From Planctomycetota bacterium (lineage in GTDB: Bacteria > Planctomycetota > Phycisphaerae > Sedimentisphaerales > Anaerohalosphaeraceae), in assembly GCA_019456225.1 (NCBI GenBank), contig VRUI01000050.1, positions 1-35,542 on the forward strand: DNA of 35,542 nucleotides, in the 5' to 3' direction. The notes beneath the pieces were generated by a model. It searched no databases and was not told where the DNA came from. It saw nothing but the letters and a program-made list of their open reading frames with translations. Below, in pieces: positions 25,479-33,543 of this stretch (its first letter is position 1; the number at the start of each line of letters is the position of its first letter). Position numbers and translations under genes: made by a program.

Positions 25479-25892
25479 GTGGGCGCGAGCAAAGAAATTG
25501 AAGAAGGTTTGAAATTTACACCAAAGTTCGGTTCCGACGGTTTGATCACAGCTATCAGCCAGGACGCCAACACCGGCGATGTATTGATGGTAGCGTATAT
25601 GAACGAAGAGGCGCTTGGACTGACGCTTGAGACCGGCAATGCCGTATTCTTTAGCCGGTCCCGTCAGAAGCTATGGAAAAAAGGTGAGGAAAGCGGCCAC
25701 GTCCAGAAGGTTCAGCAGGTATTGGTAGACTGCGACCAGGACTGCCTGATCCTGAAGGTTACAGTGGACCAGGGGCAGTGCCACGTGGGATACCAGTCAT
25801 GCTTCTATAGAGAGGTAGTTAAGGGATCGAGAACAGAGATGCAGCTAACCGCAGAAAAAGTATACGACCCAGCCGAAGCCTACAAGAAATAG
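25479..25892 (+). CDS. hisI: Phosphoribosyl-AMP cyclohydrolase
   Basis: 137 aa. It opens the adenine ring of phosphoribosyl-AMP, the third step of histidine synthesis. Motifs: MVAYMNEEALGLTLETG, FFSRSRQKLWKKGEESG, and the metal sites DCDQDC and QCHVGYQSCFYR. It is the HisI domain alone; the HisE pyrophosphatase must be elsewhere. The start is GTG at 25479 with AAGGAG 8 nt upstream. It is divergent from the flippase gene and followed by a hairpin terminator. Confidence 0.96.
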   Translation: MGASKEIEEGLKFTPKFGSDGLITAISQDANTGDVLMVAYMNEEALGLTLETGNAVFFSRSRQKLWKKGEESGHVQKVQQVLVDCDQDCLILKVTVDQGQCHVGYQSCFYREVVKGSRTEMQLTAEKVYDPAEAYKK

Positions 25893-25938
25893 ACCCTCTA
25901 ACTCGAAGGACTGGTTCTATTTCTACCTATCTTCCCAA

Positions 25939-25963
25939 AAAGAAACCCGGTTTCTTTAATTGT
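25939..25963 (+). terminator. Terminator behind hisI
   Basis: 8-bp stem AAAGAAAC/GTTTCTTT with loop CCG, followed by a T-rich tract (AATTGTTTTTG). Confidence 0.55.
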
Positions 25964-26515
25964 TTTTGTTTGTAAAATGGGTAATTAAGGACATTTTGGA
26001 CATTTCCCACCTATGGTTTTGGGCGTTATTTTTTGAAATTAATTGAAATTAATTGAACGAAAACGCGAAAAAAACAGATATTTTGACTTTTTTTGGGTAA
26101 AAGTGCGCGCTTTTGAACGTTTTTTGACACCTAATTCAGAGGTAAACTAAATTCTTGATACCCGTAGTGTCGCTAAGTAGGGGTTTACCATGGAGAGCAT
26201 GAAGTTTATTGAAGTACACGAAGAAAAGAGATTTTTTATCCGCGGATTTCGCGGATTGCACGGATTAAAAACTAAAAGCAAAAGATAGTTAAAAGCAAAA
26301 ACTTGAACCACTAATTGACACTAATTTACACTAATTTTTTATGGGGTATTCTCTCGCAGCGTTCGGCGGGCAGCGGGCAGCGGAAAAAAAGTAGTGAGGA
26401 GTGCAGTTGCGTTACGGGGGCTATAGTATATGTATACCCAAAATGTCGCTCGTCGACATAGCGCGCGTTTCTAGTGACAAGTTGGAAGGTGGCAAGTGGG
26501 GAAATTTAGCCGTCC

Positions 26516-26693
26516 GTCATTACTGCTCTGCCGGACTTCGCTTTGCTCAGCTTGGCGGATTTTTTAAAAGATTTGCCACCCTTCGGCAAGCTCAGGGCAG
26601 GCTCCGGAAAAAGAGGTACACAGAGAAAAGATTTGAAAATATAGGGGGATTTTTTTGGTTTGTTTTTTGGGGTTTTTTCTTTACATTCCATAG
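26516..26693 (+). repeat. Dispersed repeat, copy 1
   Basis: The core 26561-26620 is identical over 60 nt to 30415-30474. Upstream, about 24 nt (TTCGCTTTGCTCAGCTTGGC and onward) and, downstream, a G/T-rich segment ending TTTTTTCTTTAC also match the second copy with small gaps. Translations of this block are low-complexity and not coding-like. Confidence 0.9.
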
Positions 26694-26730
26694 TATCCTG
26701 TTATTGTGGAAATACCGGAGTGAGACCGGA

Positions 26731-26812
26731 TGTCCGCTGTGCGGACAAATGAATAATGTTTATTGTCTAATGTATAATGGTGGAAACAGCCTTCGGCTGA
26801 GACGATTTTATT
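26731..26812 (+). repeat. Composite repeat, divergent copy 5
   Basis: A perfect 7-bp hairpin TGTCCGC/GCGGACA replaces hairpin A. The AT-rich part TATTGTCTAATGTATAATG is shared with copy 4. Hairpin B is CAGCC/GGCTG followed by AGACGATTTTATT, almost the ending of copy 1. Orientation is with the downstream plus-strand genes. Confidence 0.65.
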
Positions 26813-26954
26813 GGAACTTGAATTTATGGTCCGCCATAAAGATTTGTCGGATTTCGCTTCGCTCAAATTTGGGAGTTTGTCAATTGGGTTGTAAAAAAGG
26901 ACGGTTAATTAAATGGGCGGGATTGCAGCATGCTATTTTACCTAAACCCCCGGA

Positions 26955-26973
26955 AAAGACCCGAAGGGTCTTT
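26955..26973 (+). promoter_or_regulatory. Hairpin just before the 26986 gene
   Basis: 8-bp stem AAAGACCC/GGGTCTTT with loop GAA, ending 12 nt before the ATG. It could be a terminator of an upstream transcript or a translation-control hairpin; no Shine-Dalgarno is visible between it and the start. Confidence 0.4.
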
Positions 26974-26985
26974 AGTTAAACCTAA

Positions 26986-28086
26986 ATGGGAAAGACAATT
27001 TCGAAGGTTATTTTATATTCAAATATTATTGTGCTTTTAGGGATTCTGGTGTTTCTGTGCGATTGTCATTTATCGCAGAAGACCGAAGGCCTTGGTGCTC
27101 ATGCTCAGTCGCGGGTTTGTTGGCTTGCGTTGTCTGATCCCGTCAAACCGGCTGAGTCGAAAACTTTATATAACGTCATGCAGTTTTCAGGTACGAACGG
27201 ATTTGTCAAAGAATATTCTTTGTCGCTGAAAACTGATATATGTTATGACAAAGTCTGCAAGCCGATCGAAGTGAAGATTTATTGGGATATGCTGGGGCGA
27301 TTTTTGAGGCTGGAGCGAGCAACGGATTCGCCGTTTACAAAAAATGAACATGATCTGTTTACTGCCAGCGATTATACCCGGCTTGACGAGATACTGAAGG
27401 ATCGTGATTCGATCCTTGTCAATTATAAACCCTCTTTTTTTGCCAAGAGGAAAAAAGGTGTGCAGGTCGATGCTGTTTCGTCAGCTACGCCGGTGAGCGT
27501 GCAAAATGCCGTTGTTAAAGATGCCGCCCATACATCGTGGGCTTTGTGGCACTGGGTCAACGGCGAGACCGCCGCTGAATTGCTCGATCTGACACGTTTA
27601 AAGTGTGATGCTGCTTTTTTAGAATATTGTTTACGTTCGCAGGACCGGGGCACGGTTAAATTTGCATTCAAATTTATTCTAAAAAATCAGCCGAAGAGTC
27701 AGCGATTCCATGATGCAGCATTAGGCGTACTTAAACAAGCCGGACGGGCAAATTGTCAGCTGGCTTTGGAGTATCTGAAAGGTTCAATGACGGACAAAGA
27801 GACTTTGCATCAACAGCTTGCCGATTTGATGGGAGTCAACGCCGGATCGCAACGGTTGATGTCGAATTATTTTCTGGGCGAAGAGTATTTAAGCACAGCG
27901 GTATTAGAGCAGCTTGCTGGAAAGTTGGCGAGCTTGCCTTACAATGGATTCATTGCTGTTTTTATATTGCTTGAATCAGGGCAGTCCAATACAGCGAAAA
28001 TAAATAGCATGGTGTCGGAGGTTTTAAAATCCGATGATACTTTTCGTGTCAAGTATGCACGGGATTATCTTAAAAAGCTAAAATAA
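26986..28086 (+). CDS. Membrane-anchored protein with FMN-binding-like motif and helical repeats
   Basis: 366 aa. One N-terminal membrane helix or signal anchor (about residues 8-25) is followed by a Cys-containing stretch. A domain of about 130 residues (CYDKVCKPIEVKIYWDMLG ... LTKN-like NEHDLF) runs into DAVSSAT (162-168) and HTSWALWHWVNG. DxxSxAT resembles the site where ApbE-type transferases attach FMN to Thr (Thr168 here). Residues about 195-366 look like HEAT-type helical repeats. No apbE gene is in the window. Function is unknown; an extracytoplasmic redox role is an inference from the motif and from the neighbouring secreted FAD oxidoreductase. No good Shine-Dalgarno precedes the ATG. 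Confidence 0.65.
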   Translation: MGKTISKVILYSNIIVLLGILVFLCDCHLSQKTEGLGAHAQSRVCWLALSDPVKPAESKTLYNVMQFSGTNGFVKEYSLSLKTDICYDKVCKPIEVKIYWDMLGRFLRLERATDSPFTKNEHDLFTASDYTRLDEILKDRDSILVNYKPSFFAKRKKGVQVDAVSSATPVSVQNAVVKDAAHTSWALWHWVNGETAAELLDLTRLKCDAAFLEYCLRSQDRGTVKFAFKFILKNQPKSQRFHDAALGVLKQAGRANCQLALEYLKGSMTDKETLHQQLADLMGVNAGSQRLMSNYFLGEEYLSTAVLEQLAGKLASLPYNGFIAVFILLESGQSNTAKINSMVSEVLKSDDTFRVKYARDYLKKLK

Positions 28087-28143
28087 CAATCGAAGCTTGG
28101 CCGTTTGAATAATGCCAACTTGTATTTTAAGGAATCAATCAGA

Positions 28144-30000
28144 ATGAAAATCTGGAAAGTCAGTCAAAAAAGAAGATGTGTTGTTATATTGATAGCGGCG
28201 GCAGTTGTTTTGTTTTGGGCGGCAGTTGTTTCGGCGGATGTCAATCCAGGCACATCCATATTAGTTGAAGCTGAGAGTTTCGATGACTACGGCGGGTGGT
28301 CGCTGGATACTCAGTTTATGGATCAGATGGGGTCGCCTTATCTTATTGCACATGGGGTCGGCAAGCCTGTCGGTGACGCAAGCACTACCGTTACATGTTC
28401 TGAAAGCGGGTCGTACCGGATTTGGGTGCGGACGTTTGACTGGGTTGGCAGATGGCGTGGTGATAAATGGCCCATGCGGAAACGAGCATTCGGAAAGGCT
28501 CCGGGGCGGTTTACAGTTGTTGTAAATGGAAAACCTATTGATGGGACGTTTGGAATAACCGGCGAAAACTGGCATTGGCAGAAGGGGCCTGTTGTTAAGC
28601 TTAAGAAGGGTTCCTTTAAACTGGCTCTGAAAGATATAACCGGCTTTGACGGTCGATGTGATGCTATTTTGTTTGCACCGCAAAACGCAATCGCTCCGCC
28701 CAATAGCGATCCGGAGATGAAGCTCTGGCGCAATAAACTCATGGGGATCAGTTCCACTCCCCGCGATGGCGGCCAGTACGATCTCGTCGTTGTCGGCGGC
28801 GGTGTGGCGGGTATGTGCTCGGCACTGTCGGGTGCCCGTCTGGGATGCAAAGTAGCGCTGATACAGGATCGGCCGGTGCTTGGCGGCAATACCAGTTCTG
28901 AAGTCTGTGTCAATATTTCCGGAAGGCTTGGTTTCAAACCATACCCCAATATCGGCAACATCGTTAAAGAAATCCAGCCCGACGAACAGCAATACTGGCA
29001 TAAGGGCCCCTTTGAAACCGGTATTCCTCAAGATGTAAAAAGGCTGAAACTTATTCAGGCCGAAAAGAATATTACGCTGTTTTTAAACCACAGAGTCAAT
29101 GGTGTGGAAATGGCCGGCGAGAGCATTAAAGTGGTGCTCGCCGAAAATACTAAGACAGGTGAATCGGTAAAGTTTACTGCCAAACTGTTTGCCGACTGCA
29201 CCGGTGACGGATGTGTCGGCGCTTTAGCCAAGGCTGACTTTGTCATGGTCGGCAACGGTCATATGGGAAGGTCGAATCTTTGGTTTGTTCATGATGTTGG
29301 AAAGCCAACGACATTTCCGCGTTGTCCGTGGGCGCTTGATCTTTTTGGGTATGAGCAACTTCGAAAAGCCCCCACAAAGATTGACGGATGGTATTGGGAA
29401 AGCGGGTTCAACCATGACCCCATTGCTGAAGGTGAATATATCCGCGATTGGAATTTAAGGGCTGTATACGGCACCTGGGACGCTCACAAAAACGAAAGAA
29501 AGGATTACAAAACGCATGAGATCAAGTGGCTGGCTTTCGTTTCAGGCAAGAGAGAATCACGTCGGCTTTTGGGTGATGTGATTTTAAACGGCGTTGATAT
29601 CCTGTCCGACAAAAAATTCGCCGATGGCTGTGTGCCGCTGAGCTGGCGTCTGGACGTTCATCGGCCCGACCCGGAATATATTGCCGAGTTTGAGGGTGAT
29701 GCTTTCATTGCCAGTGCCGATCTTTACGGAAAAGAAGAGACGAAATACAAAGGTCCATACTGGATGCCGTACCGGTGCCTCTATTCACGCGATGTACCAA
29801 ACCTCTTCATGGCCGGACGAAACATCAGTACGACCCAGGATGCGTTGGGAGCTGCTCGTGTGCAGCGAACAACGGGAATGATGGGTGAGATTGTCGGCAT
29901 GGCAGCGTCTATTTGTTTGCGGCAGAAGACGAGTCCACGAGGTGTTTACCAGAATCATCTTGATGAACTTAAAAGGCTGATGAGAGTCAGCAAGAAGTAG
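28144..30000 (+). CDS. Secreted FAD-dependent oxidoreductase with N-terminal beta-sandwich domain
   Basis: 618 aa from the ATG at 28144 (AAGGA upstream; an in-frame TTG at 28105 is less likely). Signal peptide ending VVSA before DVNPG. Residues about 35-185 form a carbohydrate-binding-like beta-sandwich (ILVEAESFDDYGGW ... GSYRIWVRTFDW). The FAD domain of the PF12831 type follows: VVVGGGVAGMCSALSGARLG, RPVLGGNTSSEVCVNISG, DCTGDG and FMAGRNISTTQDALGAARVQ near the C-terminus. Such proteins are common in polysaccharide-use loci of planctomycetes and Bacteroidetes; the substrate is not known. It is co-directional with its neighbours and 5 bp before the release-factor-like gene. Confidence 0.9.
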   Translation: MKIWKVSQKRRCVVILIAAAVVLFWAAVVSADVNPGTSILVEAESFDDYGGWSLDTQFMDQMGSPYLIAHGVGKPVGDASTTVTCSESGSYRIWVRTFDWVGRWRGDKWPMRKRAFGKAPGRFTVVVNGKPIDGTFGITGENWHWQKGPVVKLKKGSFKLALKDITGFDGRCDAILFAPQNAIAPPNSDPEMKLWRNKLMGISSTPRDGGQYDLVVVGGGVAGMCSALSGARLGCKVALIQDRPVLGGNTSSEVCVNISGRLGFKPYPNIGNIVKEIQPDEQQYWHKGPFETGIPQDVKRLKLIQAEKNITLFLNHRVNGVEMAGESIKVVLAENTKTGESVKFTAKLFADCTGDGCVGALAKADFVMVGNGHMGRSNLWFVHDVGKPTTFPRCPWALDLFGYEQLRKAPTKIDGWYWESGFNHDPIAEGEYIRDWNLRAVYGTWDAHKNERKDYKTHEIKWLAFVSGKRESRRLLGDVILNGVDILSDKKFADGCVPLSWRLDVHRPDPEYIAEFEGDAFIASADLYGKEETKYKGPYWMPYRCLYSRDVPNLFMAGRNISTTQDALGAARVQRTTGMMGEIVGMAASICLRQKTSPRGVYQNHLDELKRLMRVSKK

Positions 30001-30005
30001 AAAAA

Positions 30006-30290
30006 ATGTGGGAGAAAATAAAGGGGTCTGACCCTTTTAATTTTCCCGTTCGCAGCAGTGGGGCGGGCGGGCAGAAAGTTAATAAAAGTTCTACGTGTGT
30101 TCATTTAAAACATATTTGCAGCGGTTTGTCCGTTAAGGTTCAAAAGAGCCGGAGGCAGGGACTGAACCGTTATTATGCGCGAAAGCAAATGTGTGAACTG
30201 CTGGAGAATAAATTACTTGGAAAAGAAAGCCCGGAAGCAAAAAAGATAGAAAAAATAAGGAAGCAAAAAGACAGAAGAAGGCGGAGATAA
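30006..30290 (+). CDS. Release-factor-like (RF-1 domain) GGQ protein
   Basis: 94 aa. The stand-alone class I release-factor catalytic domain has the peptidyl-tRNA hydrolysis motif GGQ (residues 21-23) in RSSGAGGQKVNKSSTCVHL, then QKSRRQGLNRYYARK and a basic tail (KQKDRRRRR) typical of ribosome-rescue proteins such as ArfB and related factors. It lacks the codon-recognition domain. The first 15 residues (MWEKIKGSDPFNFPV) are encoded largely by a dispersed palindrome (30021-30043), so the native N-terminus may have been replaced. It sits 5 bp after the FAD oxidoreductase, with a weak ribosome-binding site. Confidence 0.8.
   Translation: MWEKIKGSDPFNFPVRSSGAGGQKVNKSSTCVHLKHICSGLSVKVQKSRRQGLNRYYARKQMCELLENKLLGKESPEAKKIEKIRKQKDRRRRR
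30021..30043 (+). repeat. GGGTCNGACCC-type palindromic repeat, copy 1
   Basis: AAGGGGTCTGACCCTTTT followed by AATTT. It matches the reverse complement of 33270-33292 at 21 of 23 positions. It lies inside the 5' end of the release-factor-like gene. Confidence 0.75.
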
Positions 30291-30348
30291 CTAAGGGAAA
30301 TAAAAGGGGGGAATAAATAGCAATCAGCCCGCCATAAAGATTTGGCCC

Positions 30349-30555
30349 GTCACTACTGCCGGGTAGACTCCCTTCGGGATTTCGCTTTGCTCAGCTTGGC
30401 GGATTTACGCGGAATTTTTAAAAGATTTGCCACCCTTCGGCAAGCTCAGGGCAGGCTCCGGAAAAAGAGGTACAGCAATTACTAATTACTAATTGAGGAT
30501 TCGCCTTCGGCGGGGGATTTTTTTTGTTTGTTTTTGGGGATTTTTTCTTTACTTT
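30349..30555 (+). repeat. Dispersed repeat, copy 2
   Basis: The core 30415-30474 is identical to 26561-26620 over 60 nt, with partly matching flanks on both sides. Between core and G/T-rich tail this copy carries an inserted composite-repeat fragment (30475-30520) that copy 1 lacks, which suggests nested insertion. Confidence 0.9.
30475..30520 (+). repeat. Partial composite repeat inside dispersed repeat copy 2
   Basis: AT-rich words AATTACTAATTACTAATTGA followed by GGATTCGCC, hairpin CGCC/GGCG (30502-30512) and a T tract. This is the same word type and order as the copy behind rny. Confidence 0.6.
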
Positions 30556-30624
30556 TTGTTGGTTTTGTGGTACGTAGTAAGTCCGCCATATTTTAAGTGA
30601 ACTATATTTTCTTAAAAGGTTTTT

Positions 30625-32127
30625 ATGATGCACAGTATTGTAAGATTCTCAAAAATTTTGAAATTATCTCTTAGGTCGTCCTCTCCTTTCCTTCTCACGG
30701 TCACCATCCTGGCGCTTGCGCTGGTGGCCTTGGAGCCAATCGCCTTCGGGCAAGAGAAGTCGGACGGTGACACCAAACGACCGGTTTCAGGCAAGATTGT
30801 CCAATCCATGTTCTACAAAGCACAACACCAGGAAACCGGAAACATGTGGGACGTTTGGCTCTACCATCACAAAGGAACATACTACCTGTACTACCTTGCA
30901 AATATCGCCAATCGCTGGCACTGGGACAATATTTCCATGGCCACGTCGCTTGATGGCGTACACTGGACTGAAAAGGGACCGATCCTGAAAAAGACTCCGG
31001 GAGCCAAGGGGATGGGCACCGGTTCGACCTGGAAGTCACCTACCTTCGATAAGGACGGCAAATTCTATATGAATTTCTCCGAGGAGATCGACGGGCGTCA
31101 GAACATCTACTTTGCCGAATCCACGGACCTCCTTCACTGGACTCGTTTAAAAGGGGAAGAATACCGATTCGTACAGAACGAACAATGGTACGAGAAGAAC
31201 GGACGCTGGGACTGCATTTGGACCATTGTCAAGCCAGGGGGCGGGCTCTACGGTTACTGGACCGCAAGTCCGAAGCGCTCGGAGAAGGGCGCCGCTGACG
31301 GAATATTCGGCTTCGGCGAGTCGCTCGACGGCGTGCACTGGAAAGCACTTGGGCCTCCCAGGGTTATTGATGATAAGAGCCAGGGAGAGGTCGGCGCCGT
31401 AGAGAAGATAGGTGACAAGTACTACATGTTGTTCGGCCACTATCCCGTCATGACGACACTTGTTGCAGATCGACCCGAAGGCCCCTTTCGCAAGGCAAAG
31501 AAGAATTACAAGGTCTTAACAGGGCATACCTACTTCGCTCGCTTCTTCCGTCACCCCGAGGGCATGCTTGCCTGTCATTTCACCCAGGCTAGAAACGTAC
31601 AGGTCTCATTCGCTCCAATAAAGGACGTGCGTATCGATAACGAGGGAACGCTACGGTTCGGGTGGTGGAAAGAAAACGAGAAGATGAAACACCGGCCAAT
31701 CGCCGTTAAAAGGCCGGTTGCTCCCAACGCAGCTGTAGCCTTGCTCGGCAATTCCTTTGACACGAAACAGGGAATCATTATTGAAGGAACCCTGAAGCTG
31801 CCCAAGGCAAAGGATTCGTCACGCTGCGGGGTGTACATTGAATGCACAGATGATTTGGGAGTCGGCGTGTTGATCGACAGCACCGGGGTCGCTGAGTTGG
31901 GCCCGATGAAAGCGGACGGCACAGGCTTCAAAGCGGAGAAGCGCGTCGACCGGGAGATGACGTTCAGGAGCCCGGCAGTATTTCGCTTACTTGTCAAAGG
32001 ATCTTTAATGGAATTCTATCTTGACGATATCCTGATCGAAAGCTTCGCACTGCCAGCCAATGCTACCGGCCGTATTGGACTGATCAACGCCGTGGATACC
32101 ATTGGCACACTGAAAGCTTGGAATTAG
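30625..32127 (+). CDS. Secreted five-bladed beta-propeller glycosidase (GH43/GH32-like clan)
   Basis: 500 aa. Signal peptide (hydrophobic core about residues 21-40, cleavage near FGQ). A propeller of about 320 residues has repeated SxDGVHW / SxDLLHW blade motifs (ATSLDGVHW, STDLLHW, ESLDGVHW) and candidate acidic catalytic residues in GNMWDVWLYHHKGTYYLYY and GEVGAVEKIGDKYYML. A beta-sandwich of about 130 residues resembling the GH32 C-terminal module follows (IIEGTLKLPKAKDSSRCGVY ... IGLINAVDTI). It probably hydrolyses a plant or algal oligosaccharide; the exact family is not assignable by eye. AAAAGG lies 5 nt upstream of the ATG. Confidence 0.82.
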   Translation: MMHSIVRFSKILKLSLRSSSPFLLTVTILALALVALEPIAFGQEKSDGDTKRPVSGKIVQSMFYKAQHQETGNMWDVWLYHHKGTYYLYYLANIANRWHWDNISMATSLDGVHWTEKGPILKKTPGAKGMGTGSTWKSPTFDKDGKFYMNFSEEIDGRQNIYFAESTDLLHWTRLKGEEYRFVQNEQWYEKNGRWDCIWTIVKPGGGLYGYWTASPKRSEKGAADGIFGFGESLDGVHWKALGPPRVIDDKSQGEVGAVEKIGDKYYMLFGHYPVMTTLVADRPEGPFRKAKKNYKVLTGHTYFARFFRHPEGMLACHFTQARNVQVSFAPIKDVRIDNEGTLRFGWWKENEKMKHRPIAVKRPVAPNAAVALLGNSFDTKQGIIIEGTLKLPKAKDSSRCGVYIECTDDLGVGVLIDSTGVAELGPMKADGTGFKAEKRVDREMTFRSPAVFRLLVKGSLMEFYLDDILIESFALPANATGRIGLINAVDTIGTLKAWN

Positions 32128-32172
32128 TTTCAAGCTCACTGTATAAGGCAGAACAATATTTTGGGGTAAATT

Positions 32173-32248
32173 AGATAATATGTAGGTCATCGGGTTTTCG
32201 GTTATAATACCGCAAAAACTATTGAAAGGGATGACCTACATATTATCT
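32173..32248. repeat. Long inverted repeat between convergent genes
   Basis: Perfect 19-bp arms AGATAATATGTAGGTCATC (32173-32191) and its complement (32230-32248) with a 38-nt loop; imperfect pairing extends a few bases outwards. It lies between the glycosidase and pseudopilin stop codons. It may be a bidirectional terminator lacking T tracts or a small palindromic element. Confidence 0.85.
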
Positions 32249-32293
32249 ATTTTCCCTGTTCATCAGCGAGACGGGGCTGAATTATATGATTAT

Positions 32294-33055
32294 TTACCAC
32301 CAATGATGTGGTCCCTGTATAATTCTCACTTGCATGTCCTCAAACTTTCTCCATTCAACGTGCCCGTCAACAAATCCGATGTTTCCACCCTTAGCCTTAT
32401 CTCTCCTTATATGGTTCGTTACGTCCGGGATGCCTAAACCCCAAAGTCCACCGTGTACCTCAACGGTGTTGCTGGTAACAGGGTTGGGGCCATCACTGAA
32501 TACGGAGTCTACTATGACTTCTGTCATTGATGGCTGTATACAGGTTACCGACCTGACCCATTTGTTAGCGTTTGTTCCTGAAAAAGTTTGTGTTTTCGGT
32601 GTTTCGCTGTCTAAGAGCCAGAAATAACCGGACACTGCAAACCTAGTGCAATTAAGGAGACCATTGTCTGATTCGCATTTAGGGTTGACATTCCCGCCGT
32701 TGCTGTAGTACCAGAAGATCGGGTTCTCGGCGCTTTTTTTATGTTTATTATCTGAGGGACAATAAAAGTTTTTTCTGACACAGCCGCCTTCTATTAGGTA
32801 TCCAGCAGTGTTGTGCCGTAAGTCCTGCAGCCAACCAGCCCGGTCGGAACGTGGAGTTTTGCTGTCGTTTTCAGAGGCGTAAGTATTAACGGCAATTGTA
32901 ATGGTCTTTAAGTTGGTTGAACAGACGACTCTTTTAGCTAACTCTTTTGCTTTACCGAGAGCTGGAATAAGTATGGCGAGTAAAAGTGCGATGATCGCAA
33001 TGACCACCAGTAATTCAATGAGCGTAAAGCCTTTAAATCTGAAAAGTTTTTTCAT
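32294..33055 (-). CDS. Type II secretion/pilin-like pseudopilin
   Basis: 253 aa from the ATG at 33055. Class III prepilin leader: MKKLFRFKG before [16 protein letters not shown], cleaved after Gly9, with the conserved Glu at mature position 5. The long N-terminal helix is followed by a globular domain ending [19 protein letters not shown], the H-x-DG-type ending common in planctomycete pseudopilins, which occur in large families per genome. It probably forms or caps a secretion pseudopilus. Transcribed from one of the two inverted promoter/leader cassettes, divergent from the phytase. Its partner platform could be pilMNO at the left of the window. Confidence 0.9.
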   Translation of the reverse strand: MKKLFRFKGFTLIELLVVIAIIALLLAILIPALGKAKELAKRVVCSTNLKTITIAVNTYASENDSKTPRSDRAGWLQDLRHNTAGYLIEGGCVRKNFYCPSDNKHKKSAENPIFWYYSNGGNVNPKCESDNGLLNCTRFAVSGYFWLLDSETPKTQTFSGTNANKWVRSVTCIQPSMTEVIVDSVFSDGPNPVTSNTVEVHGGLWGLGIPDVTNHIRRDKAKGGNIGFVDGHVEWRKFEDMQVRIIQGPHHWW

Positions 33056-33076
33056 TGAGATCACAACCTTTCATTA

Positions 33077-33237
33077 GTAAGCGTTCACGGGTATTTTGAT
33101 GGTATTGAGCAACGCACTCAATGCCAAAATGCCCATTCTTACTCAATGAATCGTAGCATACTCAAGGCGGCATGTCAATGTTTTTTTTAAGAAAAACTCC
33201 TAATTTGTCCGATAATAGCCACGGTAAATGACTTGAG
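33077..33237 (-). promoter_or_regulatory. Promoter and structured leader cassette for the pseudopilin gene
   Basis: On the minus strand: CTCAAGT (33237-33231), ATTATCGGACAAATT (33216-33202), TTGACA (33178-33173), a 17-bp spacer and TACGAT (33155-33150). The leader contains a two-tier stem: GGG.ATTTT pairs with AAAAT.CCC and encloses ATTGAG/CTCAAT with loop TGCGTTG. It is homologous to the plus-strand cassette at 33544-33731. The block ends about 21 nt before the start codon. Confidence 0.75.
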
Positions 33238-33543
33238 TGCAAAACTTGACTTCCAAAACAGAACAGAGCAAATTAAAAGGGTCGGACACCTTTTTTAATA
33301 GAATCGCCGTTTTTGCTGTAACAAACGTCGATTATCCGACTCTTTTAAAATATAACTTTTGATAATTAACGTATTACACTTGCTCTTTCACCTATCCAAG
33401 AAGCCTTATTATTATCGTCAGAAGCAAGAAATTTCAATAACTTATTAGAAAAAAAGAAAAACTGTCAATTTTCATCAAAGAAACCCTCTTATAAGGCTGT
33501 GCGGGAAAAGAATGATGGCCCTTGCCATAGGGACCGTTTCGTC
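33238..33543. other. Spacer between the divergent cassettes
   Basis: About 300 bp of AT-rich sequence with one palindromic repeat (33270-33292) and no gene. The flanks are the two inverted cassettes; nothing else is recognised. Confidence 0.55.
33270..33292 (-). repeat. GGGTCNGACCC-type palindromic repeat, copy 2
   Basis: On the minus strand AAGGTGTCCGACCCTTTT then AATTT, 21 of 23 positions equal to 30021-30043. It lies in the space between the two divergent promoter cassettes. Confidence 0.75.

Larger units (their letters stand above)
25893..26985. other. 1.1-kb repeat-rich intergenic region
   Basis: No credible gene. It contains the hisI terminator, short word repeats (AATTAATTGA twice near 26037-26056; CTAATTGACACTAATTTACA near 26312-26331) and a TTTATCCGCGGATTTCGCGG-like palindromic stretch near 26237. 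It also holds the longer dispersed repeat (26516-26693), a composite-repeat copy (26731-26812) and a hairpin at 26955-26973. It looks like an accumulation zone for small repeats at an accessory-gene boundary. Confidence 0.7.
30291..30624. other. Repeat-filled gap before the glycosidase gene
   Basis: 334 bp without a gene. It is composed mostly of the second copy of the dispersed repeat and a partial composite repeat, ending with the AAAAGG ribosome-binding site of the next gene. Confidence 0.7.

Noticed and set aside
26401-26979. 192-codon plus-strand frame
   Set aside because: It spans two dispersed repeats and a composite repeat, has an odd composition rich in Trp, Phe, Cys and Arg, and has no ribosome-binding site.
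32222-32437. 71-codon plus-strand frame
   Set aside because: It begins in the inverted repeat and runs antisense into the pseudopilin gene. The same MTYILS start appears on the other strand because of the palindrome.
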